Origin: JBBQZU01 sp041749535
GTDB lineage: Bacteria; Bacteroidota; Bacteroidia; Flavobacteriales_D; Cryomorphaceae
Length of the DNA stretch: 64,000 nt
Direction of reading: 5' to 3'
Assembly: GCA_041749535.1 (NCBI GenBank)
Contig: JBGTBE010000068.1
Location: 27,231 to 91,230, forward strand
Shown: one piece after another, positions 1 to 8,752 of the stretch
Numbering within the stretch: the stretch's first letter is position 1
Layout of the letters: each line of letters opens with the position of its first letter
The notes under the pieces: model-generated
The model's input: only the letters and a program-made list of their open reading frames with translations
Told to the model about the DNA's origin: nothing
Databases searched by the model: none
Translations under genes and position numbers: made by a program

Positions 1-191
1 TGGTGGCCATATTCACCTATGGATTCGACATTGCCTTGAAAAACTTTGAAAAGGAAGATTGCCAACTCGAGACCATCACCAATTACCATATGCTTGTAGA
101 GCAGGCGCTTAAATCAGGATATATCACAGACGCAGAGCGGGAATCACTTCAAAACTGGAGAAAAGATCCGGCAAACTGGATCCAATCTTAA
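1..191 (+). CDS. pyrE: Orotate phosphoribosyltransferase, C-terminal end (partial)
   Basis: This is the last 62 or so codons of a gene that enters from the left edge; the TAA stop is at 189-191. The tail, with AIFTYGF, then a Tyr-His rich stretch, then LQNWRKDP near the end, matches my memory of the C-terminus of Bacteroidota PyrE, which converts orotate and PRPP to OMP in UMP synthesis. The PRPP-binding loop lies outside the window. An SRPBCC gene follows two bases later, the usual flavobacterial neighbour of pyrE, and supports the call. The GTG at position 3 is an internal Val codon, not a start. Confidence 0.8.
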   Translation, partial: VAIFTYGFDIALKNFEKEDCQLETITNYHMLVEQALKSGYITDAERESLQNWRKDPANWIQS

Positions 192-193
192 TC

Positions 194-595
194 ATGAAGA
201 TAGAGAGCAACAAAGTTTCCGTACCCGCAACGCCCGAAAAAGTTTTTGATTTTGTGACCGACCTCAACAATTTTGTGAAGTTGCTACCCGCAGAGCGCAT
301 TTCTGACTGGGTAGGGTCGCAGGACTATTGCAGCTTCAAAGTGCAGGGCACCGCCACCATAGACCTACAAGTGAAGTCCAAGAACAGTCCCACAAGCCTG
401 CTGTTGGAAAGTGGCCCTAAGTCGCCTTTTCCATTTACCCTCGATGTGAGCCTTGCATCACAAGAAGCAGGCACCGAAGCTGGTATGGTGATGGTTGCTG
501 ATGTGAATCCCTTCTTAAAAATGATGGTTGAAAAACCCCTGTCAAATCTCTTCAATTTTATTGCTGCAAGGCTTACTGAAGAAGTTAAAAACTGA
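194..595 (+). CDS. SRPBCC (START-fold) family protein
   Basis: This 133-residue protein has the layout of small SRPBCC/polyketide-cyclase-like proteins. It opens with a beta-strand and the phrase ATPEKVFDFVTDLNNF, typical of the START-fold N-terminus, and ends in a long helix (NLFNFIAARLTEEV). The family binds hydrophobic ligands, but the ligand here is unknown. It starts two bases after pyrE, so the two are surely co-transcribed, and this pairing is common in Flavobacteriia. Its 3' end overlaps the convergent birA gene by 11 bases. No catalytic residues can be assigned. Confidence 0.8.
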   Translation: MKIESNKVSVPATPEKVFDFVTDLNNFVKLLPAERISDWVGSQDYCSFKVQGTATIDLQVKSKNSPTSLLLESGPKSPFPFTLDVSLASQEAGTEAGMVMVADVNPFLKMMVEKPLSNLFNFIAARLTEEVKN

Positions 596-1322
596 TCTTT
601 ATTTCCTTTGCCCGGTGTTGGGAGAGCCTTCCCGATTTGTGCCTGAGGTATATTACCCCTTCGTCGTCCACAGCAACAATCATAGCTTGAAAGGCTTCAG
701 TGTTACCTTGAATTTTTACCCATTGTCCACTTCCGTATAGCGCTGCCATATAGTCTGAGTGGATCAACGTGTCGAAGCCAGCTTCAAGCGCACCCAAACG
801 TTGATTTAGACTTTCCAGAATTTTATACAATACAGTATTAACGCTGACACCTGCACCGAGCTCTTTTCGTATGCTGCTGGCTTTGTGACCTGTAGAAAAG
901 TCGATTTGATTTACGTTGAGCCCAATTCCCACTATGCTATAGTCGGTAGAGTACCCTTTGTTTTCAATGAGTATTCCCGCAATCTTGCTGTCGCTTGCGA
1001 GCAAGTCATTGGGCCATTTTACTGAAGCATCCAGCCCAAGCAGCGCCTTGAGGGCATCGGTCATTGCCACTGAAATGGCTTTCGAAAGCAAAAATTTCTT
1101 GTGGCTTGCCAGGTAAGCAGTGTTTATCGCAAATGAAAAGGTGAGGTTCTCCCCACGATTACTCTGCCACTCGTTGCCCCGCTGTCCCCTGCCCTGGGTC
1201 TGAAAATGCGACAAAATTACCGTTCCCTCCCTATAATGTCCTTCATCAATCGCTTTGGCAACATAGTTGTTTGTCGAATCGAGCTCATCAAATACTTCGA
1301 TGGAATGTCCAATTTCGACCAT
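585..1322 (-). CDS. birA: Biotin--[acetyl-CoA-carboxylase] ligase
   Basis: The enzyme makes biotinyl-AMP and transfers biotin to the carrier lysine of acetyl-CoA carboxylase in the cytoplasm. The 245 residues carry the ligase signature GRGQRGNEW (44-52) and the KWPNDLL motif (102-108, with the catalytic Lys and Asn-Asp). The length fits a catalytic domain plus a small C-terminal SH3-like domain (about 200-245). There is no N-terminal helix-turn-helix, so this is the monofunctional form without repressor activity. ATG at 1322 is the start. The divergent rsfS gene begins 75 bp away, leaving a short shared promoter region. Confidence 0.93.
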   Translation of the reverse strand: MVEIGHSIEVFDELDSTNNYVAKAIDEGHYREGTVILSHFQTQGRGQRGNEWQSNRGENLTFSFAINTAYLASHKKFLLSKAISVAMTDALKALLGLDASVKWPNDLLASDSKIAGILIENKGYSTDYSIVGIGLNVNQIDFSTGHKASSIRKELGAGVSVNTVLYKILESLNQRLGALEAGFDTLIHSDYMAALYGSGQWVKIQGNTEAFQAMIVAVDDEGVIYLRHKSGRLSQHRAKEIKISF

Positions 1323-1366
1323 AAGTGTGGTGCAGTTTAAAAGAATTTAGAAAGCGTGAAAATGCG

Positions 1367-1374
1367 TAATTTTG
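1367..1374 (+). promoter_or_regulatory. Bacteroidota-type -7 box upstream of rsfS
   Basis: TAATTTTG fits the Bacteroidota sigma-70 -7 consensus TAnnTTTG and lies 22 bases before the rsfS ATG. No clear TTG -33 box stands 17-23 bases upstream, so this is a half-supported promoter call for the rsfS-ftsH-DUF2007-cdsA-psd run. Confidence 0.4.
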
Positions 1375-1396
1375 CTGAATTCACTAAATATGATGA

Positions 1397-1777
1397 ATGA
1401 CAGATAAAAAGAAACAAGCCCCGCAACTTCTGGCGAATGCCGTGATAAAAGGAATGCAAGAAGTAAAGGGTTTGGAAATTTGCTCCATCGATTTGAGAAA
1501 ACTACCCAATGCTGTGTGTGACTTTTTCATCATCTGTCACGGTACATCCGACACACACGTTGAAGCCCTATCAAGATCAGTAGACAGAATTGTAAACCAA
1601 CTAACTGGTCAGGACCCCAAACACAAGGAGGGTACTGCCAAAGCAGAATGGATACTTATAGATTATTTTGATGTGGTAGTACACATCTTCAGAGAACCAG
1701 CAAGGAGGTTTTACAACCTTGAAAAACTTTGGGCCGATGCAGATGTTAAAGAAATCGATTACCAATTACAGGACTAA
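1397..1777 (+). CDS. rsfS: Ribosome silencing factor RsfS
   Basis: RsfS (DUF143 family) binds protein L14 on the large ribosomal subunit and blocks subunit joining during starvation. The 126-residue length and the central block CDFFIICHGTSDTHVEAL are typical, as is the tail in which WILIDYFDVVVHIF leads into REPARRFYNLEKLW. An ATG seven bases upstream is out of frame and stops at once, so ATG 1397 is the start. ftsH follows after eight bases, the usual Bacteroidota order. Confidence 0.95.
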   Translation: MTDKKKQAPQLLANAVIKGMQEVKGLEICSIDLRKLPNAVCDFFIICHGTSDTHVEALSRSVDRIVNQLTGQDPKHKEGTAKAEWILIDYFDVVVHIFREPARRFYNLEKLWADADVKEIDYQLQD

Positions 1778-1785
1778 ACAAGCAC

Positions 1786-3888
1786 ATGGCTGACAAGAAA
1801 GACAAACAATTCAAAAACCTGAAGGAAAAACTTACTCCAGGCAATCAGGGTGGTGAAAACGGCCCCAAGAGACCTTTTAACTTCTATTGGATTTACGCCA
1901 TCATAGGCGTAGTGCTTATTTCGCTGAATCTCTTCAACTGGAATGGAAGCATGTCCAGTATTAACCTTTCCGAATTTGAGAAAATGGTTACCAGTGGTGA
2001 GGTGGAGCGCGTGGTGGTGTACAATAAGCAATTGGCGGAAGTGTATATAAAGAAAGAAGCACTGAGCAATGAAGAACATCAGAAACGCATTAAATCACCC
2101 GTGCTCACAGGTGCTCAAAACACAGGCCCTCACTATAGGTTTGACGTAGGTCCTGCGGACAGTTTTCAAGAGAAACTAGACCGCTGGAGCCGCGAGTACG
2201 ATCTTGAGTACGATTATAAAACCCGCAGCGAGTGGGGCAAAGAACTCTTTACATGGATCCTTTTCATAGGCATCATGATCGCTGTGTGGATGTTCGTAAT
2301 GCGCCGCATTAGCGGTGGTGCCGGCGCTGGTGGACAGATTTTCAACATTGGAAAATCCAAGGCCCAACTCTTTGATAAAACCAAAGGCACCAATGTGACC
2401 TTTAACGATGTGGCGGGTCTTGAAGGAGCGAAGGAAGAAATACAGGAGATTGTAGACTTCCTCAAAAACCCAAAGAAATATACCACCCTGGGTGCCAAAA
2501 TCCCCAAAGGTGCGCTGCTCGTAGGCCCTCCTGGCACAGGAAAAACCTTGCTTGCCAAAGCAGTGGCCGGCGAAGCGCAGGTACCCTTCTTCTCACTTTC
2601 GGGCTCCGACTTTGTAGAAATGTTTGTGGGCGTGGGAGCCAGCCGCGTACGCGACCTCTTCAAGCAAGCCAAAGAGAAAGCGCCTGCCATCATCTTTATT
2701 GATGAAATAGATGCCATAGGCCGTGCCCGGGGCAAAAGCGCGAGCATGGGTGCCAATGACGAAAGGGAAAACACCCTTAACCAGCTACTCACAGAGATGG
2801 ACGGTTTCGGTACCAACAGCGGGGTAATTATACTGGCTGCTACCAACCGCGCCGACATTCTGGACAGGGCACTCATGAGGGCAGGCCGCTTCGACAGGCA
2901 GATATATGTGGATATGCCCGACCTCAACGAGCGAAAAGAAATATTCAAAGTTCACCTTACACCCATCAAGTACGACCCTGAAGTAGACATTGCCTTTCTG
3001 GCAAAACAAACTCCTGGCTTCAGCGGAGCTGATATTGCCAACATATGCAATGAAGCGGCACTGATCGCTGCGCGCAAGAGGAAGAAGGCAGTGACCAAAG
3101 AAGATTTCCTCGACGCCGTAGATCGCGTGATTGGTGGACTTGAGAAGAAAAATAAAATCATTACCAAACGAGAGAAAAAGGTAATAGCCTACCATGAGGC
3201 TGGGCATGCTACCGTGTCATGGTTGCTTGAACACGCCTCACCGCTTGTAAAAGTTACCATAGTGCCTCGCGGGCAATCCCTGGGTGCTGCGTGGTACCTT
3301 CCCGAAGAACGTCAGCTCAACACCAGCAACCAGATTTTGGACGAAATGTGCGCTGCTCTGGGTGGCCGTGCAGCTGAATCGGTAGCATTCAGCGAAATAT
3401 CAACAGGAGCGCTTAGTGACCTCGAGAAGGTCACCAAGCAGGCGTATGCCATGGTTACCGTGTACGGGCTCAACGAAAAGGTGGGCAACATAAGCTACTA
3501 TGATTCTACAGGTTCTGGCGACTATAGCTTTACCAAACCATACAGTGAGAAAACTTCAGAGCTGATAGACCAGGAAGTAAAGTTGATCATAGAAGCGCAG
3601 TACGTACGTGCCAAGAAACTACTTGCCGACAACCGCGAAAAGCTGGACAAGCTTGCGCAACAATTGCTCGAGAAAGAAGTGATTTTTAAGGAAGACCTCG
3701 AAATAATTTTTGGTGAAAGACCCTTTAAATCTGAAGAGTTGCTAATTCCTCACCCTGAGCAGGATGAAGCAGATGTGAAGAAACTTCAAAAGCAGGATGA
3801 AGCCCAGCTGGCCGCTTTGAGCGACTCCATAGCCTCAGGGAATCCCGAAGCTGAAGCCAAACCAGAAGACCTCTCCGAAAAATCCTGA
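1786..3888 (+). CDS. ftsH: ATP-dependent zinc metalloprotease FtsH
   Basis: A membrane-anchored AAA+ protease that degrades misfolded and regulatory membrane and cytosolic proteins. In order: a charged N-terminus; TM1 (about 34-52); a periplasmic domain (about 55-150); TM2 (about 155-172); the AAA module with Walker A GPPGTGKT (247-254), Walker B with D306-E307 and the second region of homology around RAGRFDRQ; then the M41 protease domain with the zinc motif HEAGH (470-474). The acidic Ala/Glu-rich tail (about 650-700) looks disordered. At 700 residues it is slightly longer than E. coli FtsH, as is usual in Bacteroidota. Confidence 0.98.
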   Translation: MADKKDKQFKNLKEKLTPGNQGGENGPKRPFNFYWIYAIIGVVLISLNLFNWNGSMSSINLSEFEKMVTSGEVERVVVYNKQLAEVYIKKEALSNEEHQKRIKSPVLTGAQNTGPHYRFDVGPADSFQEKLDRWSREYDLEYDYKTRSEWGKELFTWILFIGIMIAVWMFVMRRISGGAGAGGQIFNIGKSKAQLFDKTKGTNVTFNDVAGLEGAKEEIQEIVDFLKNPKKYTTLGAKIPKGALLVGPPGTGKTLLAKAVAGEAQVPFFSLSGSDFVEMFVGVGASRVRDLFKQAKEKAPAIIFIDEIDAIGRARGKSASMGANDERENTLNQLLTEMDGFGTNSGVIILAATNRADILDRALMRAGRFDRQIYVDMPDLNERKEIFKVHLTPIKYDPEVDIAFLAKQTPGFSGADIANICNEAALIAARKRKKAVTKEDFLDAVDRVIGGLEKKNKIITKREKKVIAYHEAGHATVSWLLEHASPLVKVTIVPRGQSLGAAWYLPEERQLNTSNQILDEMCAALGGRAAESVAFSEISTGALSDLEKVTKQAYAMVTVYGLNEKVGNISYYDSTGSGDYSFTKPYSEKTSELIDQEVKLIIEAQYVRAKKLLADNREKLDKLAQQLLEKEVIFKEDLEIIFGERPFKSEELLIPHPEQDEADVKKLQKQDEAQLAALSDSIASGNPEAEAKPEDLSEKS

Positions 3889-3903
3889 CAGCCATAAAAA
3901 TTG

Positions 3904-4110
3904 ATGGATAGTAACTGGATAAATGTGTACAGCTCTGCCAATTTGCAAAAAGTGGAGCTATTGAAACACATCCTTCAGGAGAATGATATTGACGCGGTGG
4001 TGATGAACAGGCAGGATTCCACCTATCCGGTGATTGGAGAAATAGAGCTGTATGTAAACCGTGACAAGGTAATACCTGCCAAAAAGATTATAGAAAATAC
4101 AGACCTGTGA
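3904..4110 (+). CDS. DUF2007 family protein
   Basis: A 68-residue protein of the DUF2007 type, sometimes labelled putative signal-transducing protein. The pattern is typical: an N-terminal VYSSANLQKVELLKHIL, a middle block with DAVVMNRQDS, and ELYVNRDKVIPAKKII at the end. A ferredoxin-like fold is usual for the family, but the function is unknown. A TTG three bases earlier is in frame; the ATG at 3904 is preferred. The stop overlaps the cdsA start (GTGA), so the two are translationally coupled. Confidence 0.85.
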   Translation: MDSNWINVYSSANLQKVELLKHILQENDIDAVVMNRQDSTYPVIGEIELYVNRDKVIPAKKIIENTDL

Positions 4111-4934
4111 AAGAACTTGCGCTCCGCATATCTACCGGTCTTATATTTCTCGTGGTGGTGGTGGGCTGCATTCTCTGGAATCCCTATTCTCTCGCATCTC
4201 TCTTTTATGTTGTGGGAATACTTGGCATGCTCGAGTATTACAGCATTTGCAAAATAGGCGGAGTACATCCCCAAACCATGTTGGGGCTTATCACAGGCTC
4301 AGTACTCTACGTTACCATCGAAATGGTGAAGTTGCAGGTGTTCTCCGGGTTTATCATCAGTCTGAGCATTCCTTTTTTTATCGCGATTTTTATCTATGAG
4401 TTATACAGAAAACGCCCCGATCCCTTCAACAACATCGCCCATACCATTGTAGGTATTGTGTACGTGATGGCCCCATTTGCCCTGCTCAATGTATTTACTT
4501 TCGAAGAGATTGTAAATGAGTACCAGCCTGCCGTGGTATTGGGCTTCTTCATCTTACTTTGGCTCAATGATACCGGGGCGTATGTATTTGGGCGCCTTTT
4601 CGGCAAAAAGAAATTCTGGGAGCGCATCTCCCCCAAGAAAACCTGGGCAGGAGTGGTTGGTGGCGGTGTGGTGGCGCTGATTGGTGCGGCCATCATGACC
4701 AATTTTACCGATCAGATGGGTATTTGGCATTGGCTGGCTATGGGATTGATTATTGTGGTTTCGGCCACACTTGGTGATTTGGTAGAGTCTCTCCTCAAAA
4801 GAAGTGCAAGAGTAAAGGATTCGAGCAACCTGCTCCCCGGCCACGGCGGTATCCTGGACCGTTTCGACGGGGTGCTTTTGGCGAGCCCGGTGGTCTTCAC
4901 CTACCTGATGGTTTTCGTACATTCGGCATCTTAA
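4107..4934 (+). CDS. cdsA: Phosphatidate cytidylyltransferase
   Basis: CdsA converts phosphatidic acid and CTP to CDP-diacylglycerol, the branch point of phospholipid synthesis, in the inner membrane. The 275-residue protein has about eight hydrophobic segments and the family signature near the C-terminus: a basic S-R-x(3)-KD stretch followed by P244-GHGG (245-248) and DRFD (251-254). It begins with GTG overlapping the DUF2007 stop. A phosphatidylserine-decarboxylase gene follows 15 bases downstream, so two phospholipid steps are in one operon. Confidence 0.96.
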   Translation: MKELALRISTGLIFLVVVVGCILWNPYSLASLFYVVGILGMLEYYSICKIGGVHPQTMLGLITGSVLYVTIEMVKLQVFSGFIISLSIPFFIAIFIYELYRKRPDPFNNIAHTIVGIVYVMAPFALLNVFTFEEIVNEYQPAVVLGFFILLWLNDTGAYVFGRLFGKKKFWERISPKKTWAGVVGGGVVALIGAAIMTNFTDQMGIWHWLAMGLIIVVSATLGDLVESLLKRSARVKDSSNLLPGHGGILDRFDGVLLASPVVFTYLMVFVHSAS

Positions 4935-4949
4935 ATCAAAGTTAATCGC

Positions 4950-5615
4950 ATGAAATTTCACAAAGAAGGAAGGGTTATCATTTCAGTCACTTTGGCCATT
5001 CTTGCGGCATGTGTAATAGCGGCTTATTTGGGTGGTGGCAATCCCGGACTTTGGATCACCTTGCCTGTTGCACTTGTTCTTCTGGTGCTGGTAATGCAAT
5101 TTTTCCGCGTGCCTGCAAGAAAAGTTACTGTGGATGATGAACTGGTATTGTGCCCATGTGATGGAAAGGTAGTGGTGATCGAAGAAACCCATGAAGATGA
5201 ATACTTCAAAAACCGGCGCATACAGGTTTCAATATTTATGTCGCCCCTCAATGTGCACATCAACTGGTATCCACTGAGCGGAATTGTGAGGTACTTCAAG
5301 TATCACCCCGGCAAGTACCTTGTGGCATGGCACCCAAAATCAAGTTCTGAGAATGAGCGCACCACTGTGGTGGTTGAACATCCTTCGGGAGCTTCAGTAC
5401 TTTTCAGACAAATAGCAGGGGCGGTGGCAAGGAGAATTATTTGCTATGCAAAGGAGGGTGAAGTGGCAAAGCAGGGGGCCGAGTTTGGTTTTATAAAATT
5501 CGGATCGAGGGTGGATGTGTTCTTGCCCTTGGGAAGTGAAATGCTTGTAAAGCTTGGTGATGTGGTGCAAGGGTCCGTAACTGCCCTCTCAAAGCTGCCT
5601 ATAAAAAAGCTCTGA
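4950..5615 (+). CDS. psd: Phosphatidylserine decarboxylase family protein
   Basis: Makes phosphatidylethanolamine from phosphatidylserine after self-cleavage to a pyruvoyl enzyme. The 221-residue length matches the short class of decarboxylase. The processing site is G185-S186-R187; the GSR variant is usual in this short class, and Ser186 would become the pyruvoyl group. An N-terminal hydrophobic hairpin (about 10-50) anchors it to the membrane. MSPLNVHINWYP is the conserved core block with the catalytic His. The 3' end overlaps the convergent HAD gene by 17 bases. Confidence 0.93.
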   Translation: MKFHKEGRVIISVTLAILAACVIAAYLGGGNPGLWITLPVALVLLVLVMQFFRVPARKVTVDDELVLCPCDGKVVVIEETHEDEYFKNRRIQVSIFMSPLNVHINWYPLSGIVRYFKYHPGKYLVAWHPKSSSENERTTVVVEHPSGASVLFRQIAGAVARRIICYAKEGEVAKQGAEFGFIKFGSRVDVFLPLGSEMLVKLGDVVQGSVTALSKLPIKKL

Positions 5616-6288
5616 GTTCATTCAAATCGTTTATTTCGCGTGTTACCTGCTCAGTGTGCGGAGCGCGTGAAGGGTTGAAGTACACATGGTCCATCCACAC
5701 TGCACGGGCGCCTGCCATGTCGGCTTCCAAATCATCGCCCACCATAATGGCCTCGTGTGCCTTGGTGCCTGCGAGATGTAGTGCAAGCTGAAAAACTTCG
5801 GGACTCGGCTTTCTGGCGGCTGCCCGCTCACTGGTTACCACATTGGTGAAATAAGGTGACAATCCACTGTTCGACAGTTTGATGTGCTGCACCTCTTCGA
5901 ATCCATTGGTGATGATGTGAAGTTTGTATTTGCCGGCAAGGTAATCAAGTATTTCAATGGTATTTGGGAACAGGGCAGTCTTTTTGGGGCTCAGGTCCAC
6001 GTACGCATCACCCATTCGCACACCCAGTACTTGATCGAATATTCCAAAATGCTCAAGTGCTTTCGCAAAACGCAGCACCCTCAAAGTCTTCTTGTTCAAA
6101 TTGCCCATCCTGTATGCCTTCCATAGCATCTCGTTGATCTGCTGGTACACCTTGATAAACTCTTCTACAGGAATGCGTTCGGCCAAACCATTTACCCCGC
6201 ATATGTCCCTGAGCGCCTCACGGGAATTCTCATCGAAATCCCATAGGGTGCGGTCCAAATCGAAGAATATGTGTCGGTACGTCCTCAT
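5599..6288 (-). CDS. yjjG: YjjG-type HAD hydrolase, noncanonical pyrimidine nucleotidase
   Basis: A 229-residue HAD-superfamily phosphatase. Motif I is FFDLDRTLWDFD near residue 9, with the nucleophile Asp in DLDRT. ITNGF is motif II, ARKPSPEVF holds the motif III Lys, and MVGDDLEADMAGA is motif IV. The motif I spelling and the length match the YjjG group, which dephosphorylates noncanonical pyrimidine nucleotides in E. coli; the substrate here is inferred. Its start overlaps the stop of the upstream membrane-protein gene by four bases, so it belongs to the upp operon. Confidence 0.85.
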   Translation of the reverse strand: MRTYRHIFFDLDRTLWDFDENSREALRDICGVNGLAERIPVEEFIKVYQQINEMLWKAYRMGNLNKKTLRVLRFAKALEHFGIFDQVLGVRMGDAYVDLSPKKTALFPNTIEILDYLAGKYKLHIITNGFEEVQHIKLSNSGLSPYFTNVVTSERAAARKPSPEVFQLALHLAGTKAHEAIMVGDDLEADMAGARAVWMDHVYFNPSRAPHTEQVTREINDLNELRAFL

Positions 6289-6761
6289 GCACCCACAAGA
6301 TTGGCTTTTATCAATACGCTAAAGGCAGTGAGACCCAGAGACCAGAGCGCAATACTCACAAAGAGAACAGGAACAACATAGGGATTGCCCTGGTAAAACC
6401 GCGCGGCCAGAACAGCTCCAATAGGTATGCTCAACAAAAATGGTGTGAGCAGCGCGAGGCCTATCAGGCCAAAATTGAGTTTCACGTTTACGATCATTCG
6501 ATTTCTTCTGGTGAATACTTTTTTCGCTGCGGCGTTATTTCCAAATTTTTGGAGCATGGCCGAAATTTTCATCATGGCCCAGCCGCCCGCATAATAGAAA
6601 AAAAGCACCCCACACATACCGCCGACGGTGGTAATAAAAACCGTTTCCAGAAAAGTGAAACCCGCAGCTACTGAAGCCCCGGGTGCGAAGAAAAACTTCA
6701 CCGAGCTGAGTAAAAAAATACCAAATGCAGCCGCTAATTCTGTGGCGTCCATGAAAATCAC
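6285..6761 (-). CDS. Small integral membrane protein of unknown function
   Basis: A 158-residue protein with about four hydrophobic segments (roughly 8-30, 38-58, 92-118 and 130-152) and a basic loop around 70-92 (KFGNNAAAKKVFTRRNR). The stretch GLIGLALLTPFLLSIPIGA loosely recalls small multidrug-export or DedA-like membrane proteins, but I cannot assign a family. It overlaps upp upstream and the yjjG-like gene downstream by four bases each, so the three are translationally coupled. A second Met at codon 4 could be the true start. Confidence 0.75.
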   Translation of the reverse strand: MIFMDATELAAAFGIFLLSSVKFFFAPGASVAAGFTFLETVFITTVGGMCGVLFFYYAGGWAMMKISAMLQKFGNNAAAKKVFTRRNRMIVNVKLNFGLIGLALLTPFLLSIPIGAVLAARFYQGNPYVVPVLFVSIALWSLGLTAFSVLIKANLVGA

Positions 6762-7408
6762 TGTTTCTTTCCGTATGCCAGATCACCGGCATCACCAAGG
6801 CCGGGAACGATGTACGCCTGGGCCGTGAGTTCATCATCAACGGCACCTACCCAGACTGTAGTATTCTCAGGCAAATTTTTGCGTACAAATGCAATCCCCT
6901 CTTCGCTGGCAAGCAGCGCGACCACATGGATGTGAAGCGGGGTTCCATTGGCCATCAAAGCCTTGTACACCAGCACCATGCTCTGTCCTGTGGCCAGCAT
7001 AGGGTCTGCAATAACCAAATGCTTGCCGGTAAGCACCGGACAACTCATGTACTCCACTTTTACCTTGAATTCATCATCATTCTTGCTGTGCTTGCGGTAT
7101 GCCGATACGAACGCGCTCTCTGCCTGATCAAAATAATTGAGCATACCCTGGTGGAAGGGCAACCCTGCTCTGAGGATGGTGGCAAGTATGGGAAAAGATT
7201 CAGGCAGTCGCATGGATGCAACACCCAGGGGTGTAATCACATCTTCGGTTTTATAGTCCAGACTTTTGCTGAGTTCGTAGGCAAATATTTCGCCCATGCG
7301 CTCCATGTTTCGCCTGAAACGGGCCCTGTCTTTCTGAATGTTCTCATCCCGAATTTCACGAAGAAATTGATTGAAAATTGAATTGTTGCGCCCTAGCTCG
7401 TGAATCAT
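6758..7408 (-). CDS. upp: Uracil phosphoribosyltransferase
   Basis: Salvages uracil with PRPP to UMP. The open frame runs further upstream to 7501, but the ATG at 7408 gives the usual 216 residues and removes an overlap with the upstream gene. Evidence: RRNMERMGEIFAYELSK near the N-terminus, the PRPP loop VIADPMLATGQSM, and the uracil-binding C-terminal IVPGLGDAGDLAYG. It is followed by a coupled membrane-protein gene. Confidence 0.95.
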   Translation of the reverse strand: MIHELGRNNSIFNQFLREIRDENIQKDRARFRRNMERMGEIFAYELSKSLDYKTEDVITPLGVASMRLPESFPILATILRAGLPFHQGMLNYFDQAESAFVSAYRKHSKNDDEFKVKVEYMSCPVLTGKHLVIADPMLATGQSMVLVYKALMANGTPLHIHVVALLASEEGIAFVRKNLPENTTVWVGAVDDELTAQAYIVPGLGDAGDLAYGKKQ

Positions 7409-7440
7409 GTGGTGTTCAGGTTTGGGATAAAGATACAGGT

Positions 7441-8751
7441 TTAGAGAATTTGCCCTGCAAAGTTGGCAAACGTTATGTAAACCTCCCTCCACCCCTTCCA
7501 CTCTTCGCGATCGCTAAGGCTGTGGTTGTGCCATACAGTAACAAAATTACCGCCGGTAGGTAGTGCATTGTTCCAAAGATCTTTGAGCTTCGACAAAGCT
7601 TCTTCGGGACTGAGTTTCATATAGTGCTTCAGCGCGCTGTCCATTGCTATGAGTGGGTGCAATTCAAGGTGTGTGCAGGCTTCAGCATGCAGGTCGTAGA
7701 ATAAGTGCGGATAGGCAGTTCCCGAGCGATACCCCACAGCGTCTGCATAGCCCATGCTGTAGTCGCGGAGTATGCCTGCAGCAGCCAATTGCTTAAAAGT
7801 TTCCGGAAGGCTAAATTTTAGAAAATGCTGTCTGCTCTCCACCACTTCCCTGCCCAAGGTTTCGGAGAGGAGCGCGACCTCCCGGCGCAACACTTCTTCT
7901 CCTTGGTGCGACGCATACGAAGGGTGAATGCCCACCCTGCCCTTTTCATCGAGCAAGGCAACAAGCTTTCGCATGGCAATGCTCTTTAACTTTAGGTTGA
8001 TGTCGTAACCCGATCGCTTGCCGCAAAGAATGAAGAAAAGAACTTCTTTCGCCTGATGCCCGGCATCGGTGAAAATCGCATACGTATCGTAGGGGTCCTC
8101 GTTCAGGCCGCAGAACACGCACATTCTCTCCCTGGTTCTGCCCCAATGCTTGCCCAGCAAATCCTTGCCTATGGCCCCAAAGCTCCGCTTCAGGCCCCTG
8201 CCACGGTATGCGTAAGCAATATCCACATCCATGGTATTGATCCAACGAAGGTTTCGATGGGCTGCCTTGCGCAACATGCCACAATTCACCAGTATTTTTT
8301 CGAAAGCGAGAAGCCACTCATCTAACAGGGGCCTTTCGAGATAAGGCTTCAGAATGGATTGAGAAGAAATAAACCTGCCGTGGGTATCGCGCTCCTCGGT
8401 GGCATATTCTTCCTGCCGGCTGAGGCAATAGAACACTGCCGCGAAAATATCGAAAGGCATATCGGGGCTGCCCTCTTGTGGAAAGAGTACGGGCAGGTCG
8501 TTCCAGAGCGCCCAATTGGGAAGGGATATTTGCGCCCCAATTTCCTCCAAGAGACCACAGGCAGGCACAGTAAGCGATGGCTGTTGAGCGGGCGCGGATG
8601 CTTCACATCCGTAATAGATAACTCCATTGTCGGGATTGTTTTCATCATCCACCTCGCCAATGCGGTACGCCACACCGAGAAAAGTTCCGAATACGAAGTC
8701 AAGTACGTAACGTAACCGTGGTGTGGCTGTAGCGGTGCTTATGCGGACCAT
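7441..8751 (-). CDS. Polysaccharide deacetylase-like family protein
   Basis: A 436-residue protein of the Bacteroidota type that pairs an N-terminal DUF7033-like region (about 1-150) with a deacetylase-like NodB-type region (about 165-430). NTMDVDIAYAY supplies the first Asp-His-like metal motif position, and VGIHPSYASH is the second metal/His motif. It starts one base beyond the wecB stop and is surely in the same operon, which suggests a role in envelope polysaccharide. No signal peptide is visible, so it is probably cytoplasmic. Substrate and activity are inferred. Confidence 0.75.
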   Translation of the reverse strand: MVRISTATATPRLRYVLDFVFGTFLGVAYRIGEVDDENNPDNGVIYYGCEASAPAQQPSLTVPACGLLEEIGAQISLPNWALWNDLPVLFPQEGSPDMPFDIFAAVFYCLSRQEEYATEERDTHGRFISSQSILKPYLERPLLDEWLLAFEKILVNCGMLRKAAHRNLRWINTMDVDIAYAYRGRGLKRSFGAIGKDLLGKHWGRTRERMCVFCGLNEDPYDTYAIFTDAGHQAKEVLFFILCGKRSGYDINLKLKSIAMRKLVALLDEKGRVGIHPSYASHQGEEVLRREVALLSETLGREVVESRQHFLKFSLPETFKQLAAAGILRDYSMGYADAVGYRSGTAYPHLFYDLHAEACTHLELHPLIAMDSALKHYMKLSPEEALSKLKDLWNNALPTGGNFVTVWHNHSLSDREEWKGWREVYITFANFAGQIL

Positions 8752-8752
8752 C

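Noticed and set aside
2214..2948. 244-codon minus-strand frame inside ftsH
   Set aside because: Antisense shadow of a strongly conserved ftsH; Ser/Pro-rich translation with no family.
7409..7501. N-terminal extension of upp to 7501
   Set aside because: Would overlap the upstream gene by 61 bases; the ATG at 7408 gives the family length.
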